Shown here: positions 61,949-64,000 of the stretch, piece by piece
How positions within the stretch are numbered: the first letter of the stretch is position 1
Layout: each line of letters opens with the position of its first letter
DNA from: Lachnospiraceae bacterium
GTDB taxonomy: Bacteria > Bacillota > Clostridia > Lachnospirales > Lachnospiraceae
Direction: 5' to 3'
DNA: 64,000 nt
NCBI GenBank assembly: GCA_910574185.1
Contig: CAJSZQ010000005.1
Location: 62,001 to 126,000, forward strand
Translations under genes and position numbers: made by a program
Notes under the pieces: generated by a model
Told to the model about the DNA's origin: nothing
The model's database searches: none
What the model saw: the letters and a program-made list of their open reading frames with translations, nothing else

Positions 61949-62788
61949 GTGGATGTTACAAGTATTGTAGGTTTGGTCATAGGAGTTGTGCTGGTGGTAT
62001 TTGTCGGAATTACGCCTGCTAAACTGGGTAATTTCTGGGACGGCGCCAGCGTGGCAATCGTGCTTGGAGGTACGCTTTCGGCGATTATAGCGAGCTATCC
62101 GGTTGGTCTGCTGAAGACAGTTCCCCGGCATACAAAGATGCTGATGCAGGGGAATAAATATAACATTGGCGAGCTTGTGAATACTCTTGAGGAGATGGCT
62201 CAGACAGCCAGAAAGAACGGTCTGCTGGCTCTTGAGGAGAAGGCGAATGAAATTGACGATATGTTCTTTAAGTCGGGAATTATGTTGATTGTAGACGCTA
62301 CAGAACCGGAGGAGGTTCGTTCCCTGATGGAGAATGAAGTCGATGCAATGACGGCCAGGCATGAAGAGTGTATCGGTATTTACGAGAAGGCATCATCCAT
62401 GGCGCCTGCGTTTGGTATGATTGGTACGCTGGTTGGTCTGGTAAACATGCTGAAGGGTATGAACATCGATGAAGGTGGAGCCGGTGAGATTGGTCCAGCT
62501 ATGGCGACAGCGTTGATTACAACCTTTTATGGCTGTGTATTGGCGAATATGGTATTTTCTCCGATTGCGAAGAAGCTGAGAATCAGGAATGAGGAAGAGC
62601 TTCTGTATAAGCAGATTATGATTGAAGGTATTCTGGCAATCCAGTCAGGTGACAATCCGAAGTTCCTGAAGGAAAAGCTGGTTACATATATTTCCCAGAA
62701 AGAACGAATGAAGGTTCTGGATGTCGAGGGGGCAGCGGAATCCGGCAAGAAGGGTAAGAAAGGCAAGAAGGGAAAGGACGAGGAGTAA
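61949..62788 (+). CDS. motA: flagellar motor stator protein MotA
   Basis: GTG start at 61949 with 'agggcggtg' upstream. 279 residues with four TM helices (~4-21, 31-50, ~148-168, ~180-205: 'IVGLVIGVVLVVFVGI', 'AIVLGGTLSAIIASYPV', 'APAFGMIGTLVGLVNML', 'ALITTFYGCVLANMVF'). It has the typical large cytoplasmic loop and a Lys/Gly-rich tail. Forms the proton or sodium channel with MotB. Confidence 0.95.
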   Translation: MDVTSIVGLVIGVVLVVFVGITPAKLGNFWDGASVAIVLGGTLSAIIASYPVGLLKTVPRHTKMLMQGNKYNIGELVNTLEEMAQTARKNGLLALEEKANEIDDMFFKSGIMLIVDATEPEEVRSLMENEVDAMTARHEECIGIYEKASSMAPAFGMIGTLVGLVNMLKGMNIDEGGAGEIGPAMATALITTFYGCVLANMVFSPIAKKLRIRNEEELLYKQIMIEGILAIQSGDNPKFLKEKLVTYISQKERMKVLDVEGAAESGKKGKKGKKGKDEE

Positions 62789-62791
62789 CAT

Positions 62792-63538
62792 ATGAAGAAG
62801 AGGGGTAAATCGCAGGAATCCGGCGCTAACTGGATGGACACATACGGTGATTTGGTTACATTATTACTGTGCTTTTTTGTACTGCTGTATTCTATCTCTA
62901 CCATTGATCAGGCGAAATGGGTTCAGATTGTTAAGAGTTTTAATCCGGAAGCCAAGGACGTTTCTCAGATTGCTGATCCCGAACAGGAAGACGCTGTAGA
63001 CGATGTTCCAGGTTCGCCGGAAGCGGATGAGTTTGACGATTTGTATGAGAGTCTGAAGAAAGCAATTGAACAGGCCGGACTTGACAGCGAAGTGGAACTG
63101 TTTAAGGGCGATGGTTATTCGTTTATCACTTTTAGGGATAATGTATTTTTTGACGGAGACAGTTCTGTGATTAAAGAGGGTGGAGAAACAATTTTGGCAC
63201 AGTTTGCTTCTATTATATCAGGAGTCAGCAGTTCCGTTAAAGAAATTGAAGTGCTGGGGCATACGACACAGGCAGATCCGAATGTTCCGAATGATGCCAC
63301 AGGCGACCGTGTACTTTCCGCAGAACGTGCGGCTAGGGTTGCGGCATATCTCCAGGAACGGACGAATGTTTCGCCAGCGAATATTGTTGGAGTTGGATAC
63401 GGACAGTGGAGACCGATCGCACCTTTTGATACGGAGGAGAACCGGGCAAAGAATCGAAGAGTAGAGTTACTTATTACGAAATCGGATGCTGTAGAACATA
63501 GCCTTGAGGAATATTATAAGGATATGGGACGGCAATAA
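62792..63538 (+). CDS. motB: flagellar motor stator protein MotB
   Basis: 248 residues. N-terminal 'ANWMDTYGDLVTLLLCFFVL' has the ion-carrying Asp20 in the single TM helix, and the OmpA-like peptidoglycan domain (~115-245) shows 'VLGHTTQAD', 'LSAERAARVAAYL' and 'KNRRVELLI'. It anchors the stator to the cell wall. It starts three bases after motA. Confidence 0.95.
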   Translation: MKKRGKSQESGANWMDTYGDLVTLLLCFFVLLYSISTIDQAKWVQIVKSFNPEAKDVSQIADPEQEDAVDDVPGSPEADEFDDLYESLKKAIEQAGLDSEVELFKGDGYSFITFRDNVFFDGDSSVIKEGGETILAQFASIISGVSSSVKEIEVLGHTTQADPNVPNDATGDRVLSAERAARVAAYLQERTNVSPANIVGVGYGQWRPIAPFDTEENRAKNRRVELLITKSDAVEHSLEEYYKDMGRQ

Positions 63539-63561
63539 TGAAACGAAGGTAGGAGTTTAGG

Positions 63562-64000
63562 ATGGCAGATGTATTATCACAAAGTCAGATAGACGCGCTG
63601 CTGAATTCAATGCAAAATGGCGCTTCAGAAAGTGCGCCGGAGGAACCGAAGCAGACAGAAAAAAACCATAGAAAATATGACTTCTACAGCCCGAAGAAGT
63701 ATACCAAAGATAAGCTGAAGATGCTTCGAAGCATTTATGATAACTACTCTAGAGTGGCGTCTTCGCAGATTAACGGATTGTTCCGGGTGGCGAGCGAGGT
63801 AGAAGTTGTAGATGTTGAAGAACAGAGATATTACGAGTTTAGTAATGCGCTGAATGAGACGGATGTTATCACGCTTGTCAATGTAGGGCTGCAGGATCAT
63901 TCAACCAATCCGCCCATGGTATTTCATATTGCGCCGACTTTGATGGGAGCAATGATAGACCGGATGCTGGGAGGAATCGGTACGGATATGTCGGTAGATA
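63562..64000 (+). CDS. fliM: flagellar motor switch protein FliM, 3'-truncated by window edge
   Basis: ATG 63562 behind 'ggtaggag'. 146 codons are visible. The N-terminal CheY-P-binding 'LSQSQIDALLNSM' and the start of the CheC-like middle domain ('DKLKMLRSIYDNYSR', 'MGAMIDRMLGGIG') identify it. It directly follows motB; fliL, usually placed between them, is absent here. Confidence 0.94.
   Translation, partial: MADVLSQSQIDALLNSMQNGASESAPEEPKQTEKNHRKYDFYSPKKYTKDKLKMLRSIYDNYSRVASSQINGLFRVASEVEVVDVEEQRYYEFSNALNETDVITLVNVGLQDHSTNPPMVFHIAPTLMGAMIDRMLGGIGTDMSVD

Noticed and set aside
61808-62362. A 184-codon - strand frame opposite flbD and motA
   Set aside because: It is antisense to motA, which has full domain support, and shows low-complexity, non-protein-like composition without an RBS.

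Overview
The window looks like an AT-rich, motile, Gram-positive anaerobe of the Lachnospiraceae (Clostridium cluster XIVa, Roseburia or Eubacterium-like). The reasons are the single long fla/che-type operon that includes flbD (swrD) and motAB, strong GGAGG ribosome sites, flagellins with CsrA-type leaders, and the low GC. This placement is an inference from gene content; no 16S or other marker is present. No tRNA, rRNA, CRISPR array or insertion sequence was found.

Region 1 (1-35.2 kb) is a glycan-assembly island of about 27 genes, nearly all on the + strand. It holds a 5'-cut CDP-glycerol glycerophosphotransferase-like gene, a HAD-type protein, family 2 glycosyltransferases, a radical SAM protein and a DUF115 (MptE/Maf-like) protein. 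It also holds a nonulosonic-acid (sps/pse-like) sugar block at 6.4-13.6 kb and a complete 2-aminoethylphosphonate (AEP) block at 17.9-22.2 kb (phosphonopyruvate decarboxylase, PEP mutase, AEP transaminase, CTP-dependent nucleotidyltransferase). RgpF-like and DUF4422 proteins follow, then a four-domain methyltransferase/cytidylyltransferase fusion and two TIM-barrel sugar isomerase-like genes. A CgeB-like glycosyltransferase on the - strand closes the region. Not one protein here has an obvious membrane segment, and there is no flippase, polymerase or ABC exporter. That fits glycans built in the cytosol on a protein such as flagellin better than capsule. Twelve of the proteins carry a similar ~90-residue Rossmann-like domain fused to unrelated catalytic domains. 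One methyltransferase is switched off by a frameshift in a ten-G run, and another survives only as a remnant.

Region 2 (35.3-48.2 kb) is a mirror-symmetric flagellin locus. Two divergent flagellin genes each have a TPR-containing glycosyltransferase just downstream and flank a Hin/TnpR-type serine recombinase. Their leaders form a long inverted repeat, and a possible sigma-D promoter lies just inside the right arm only, which suggests an invertible flagellin switch. A third, direct copy of the leader repeat precedes the CgeB-like gene. An AlbA_2/schlafen-type regulator with a 13-bp tandem repeat lies beside it. Two more glycosyltransferase paralogues follow the right flagellin.

Region 3 (48.2-64 kb) has a chemoreceptor gene on the - strand, a 680-bp intergenic stretch with a large imperfect inverted repeat, a lytic transglycosylase, and then the flagellar basal body/hook/motor operon: flgB, fliE, fliF, fliG, fliH, fliI, fliJ, fliK, flgD, a TIGR02530-type gene, flgE, flbD, motA, motB and fliM (cut by the right edge). 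flgC and fliL are missing from their usual slots.

Together the window pairs the flagellar machine and its filament genes with a large apparatus for decorating the filament. Several sequence-level switches (a homopolymer, a tandem repeat and an invertible segment) could vary the filament and its glycans.
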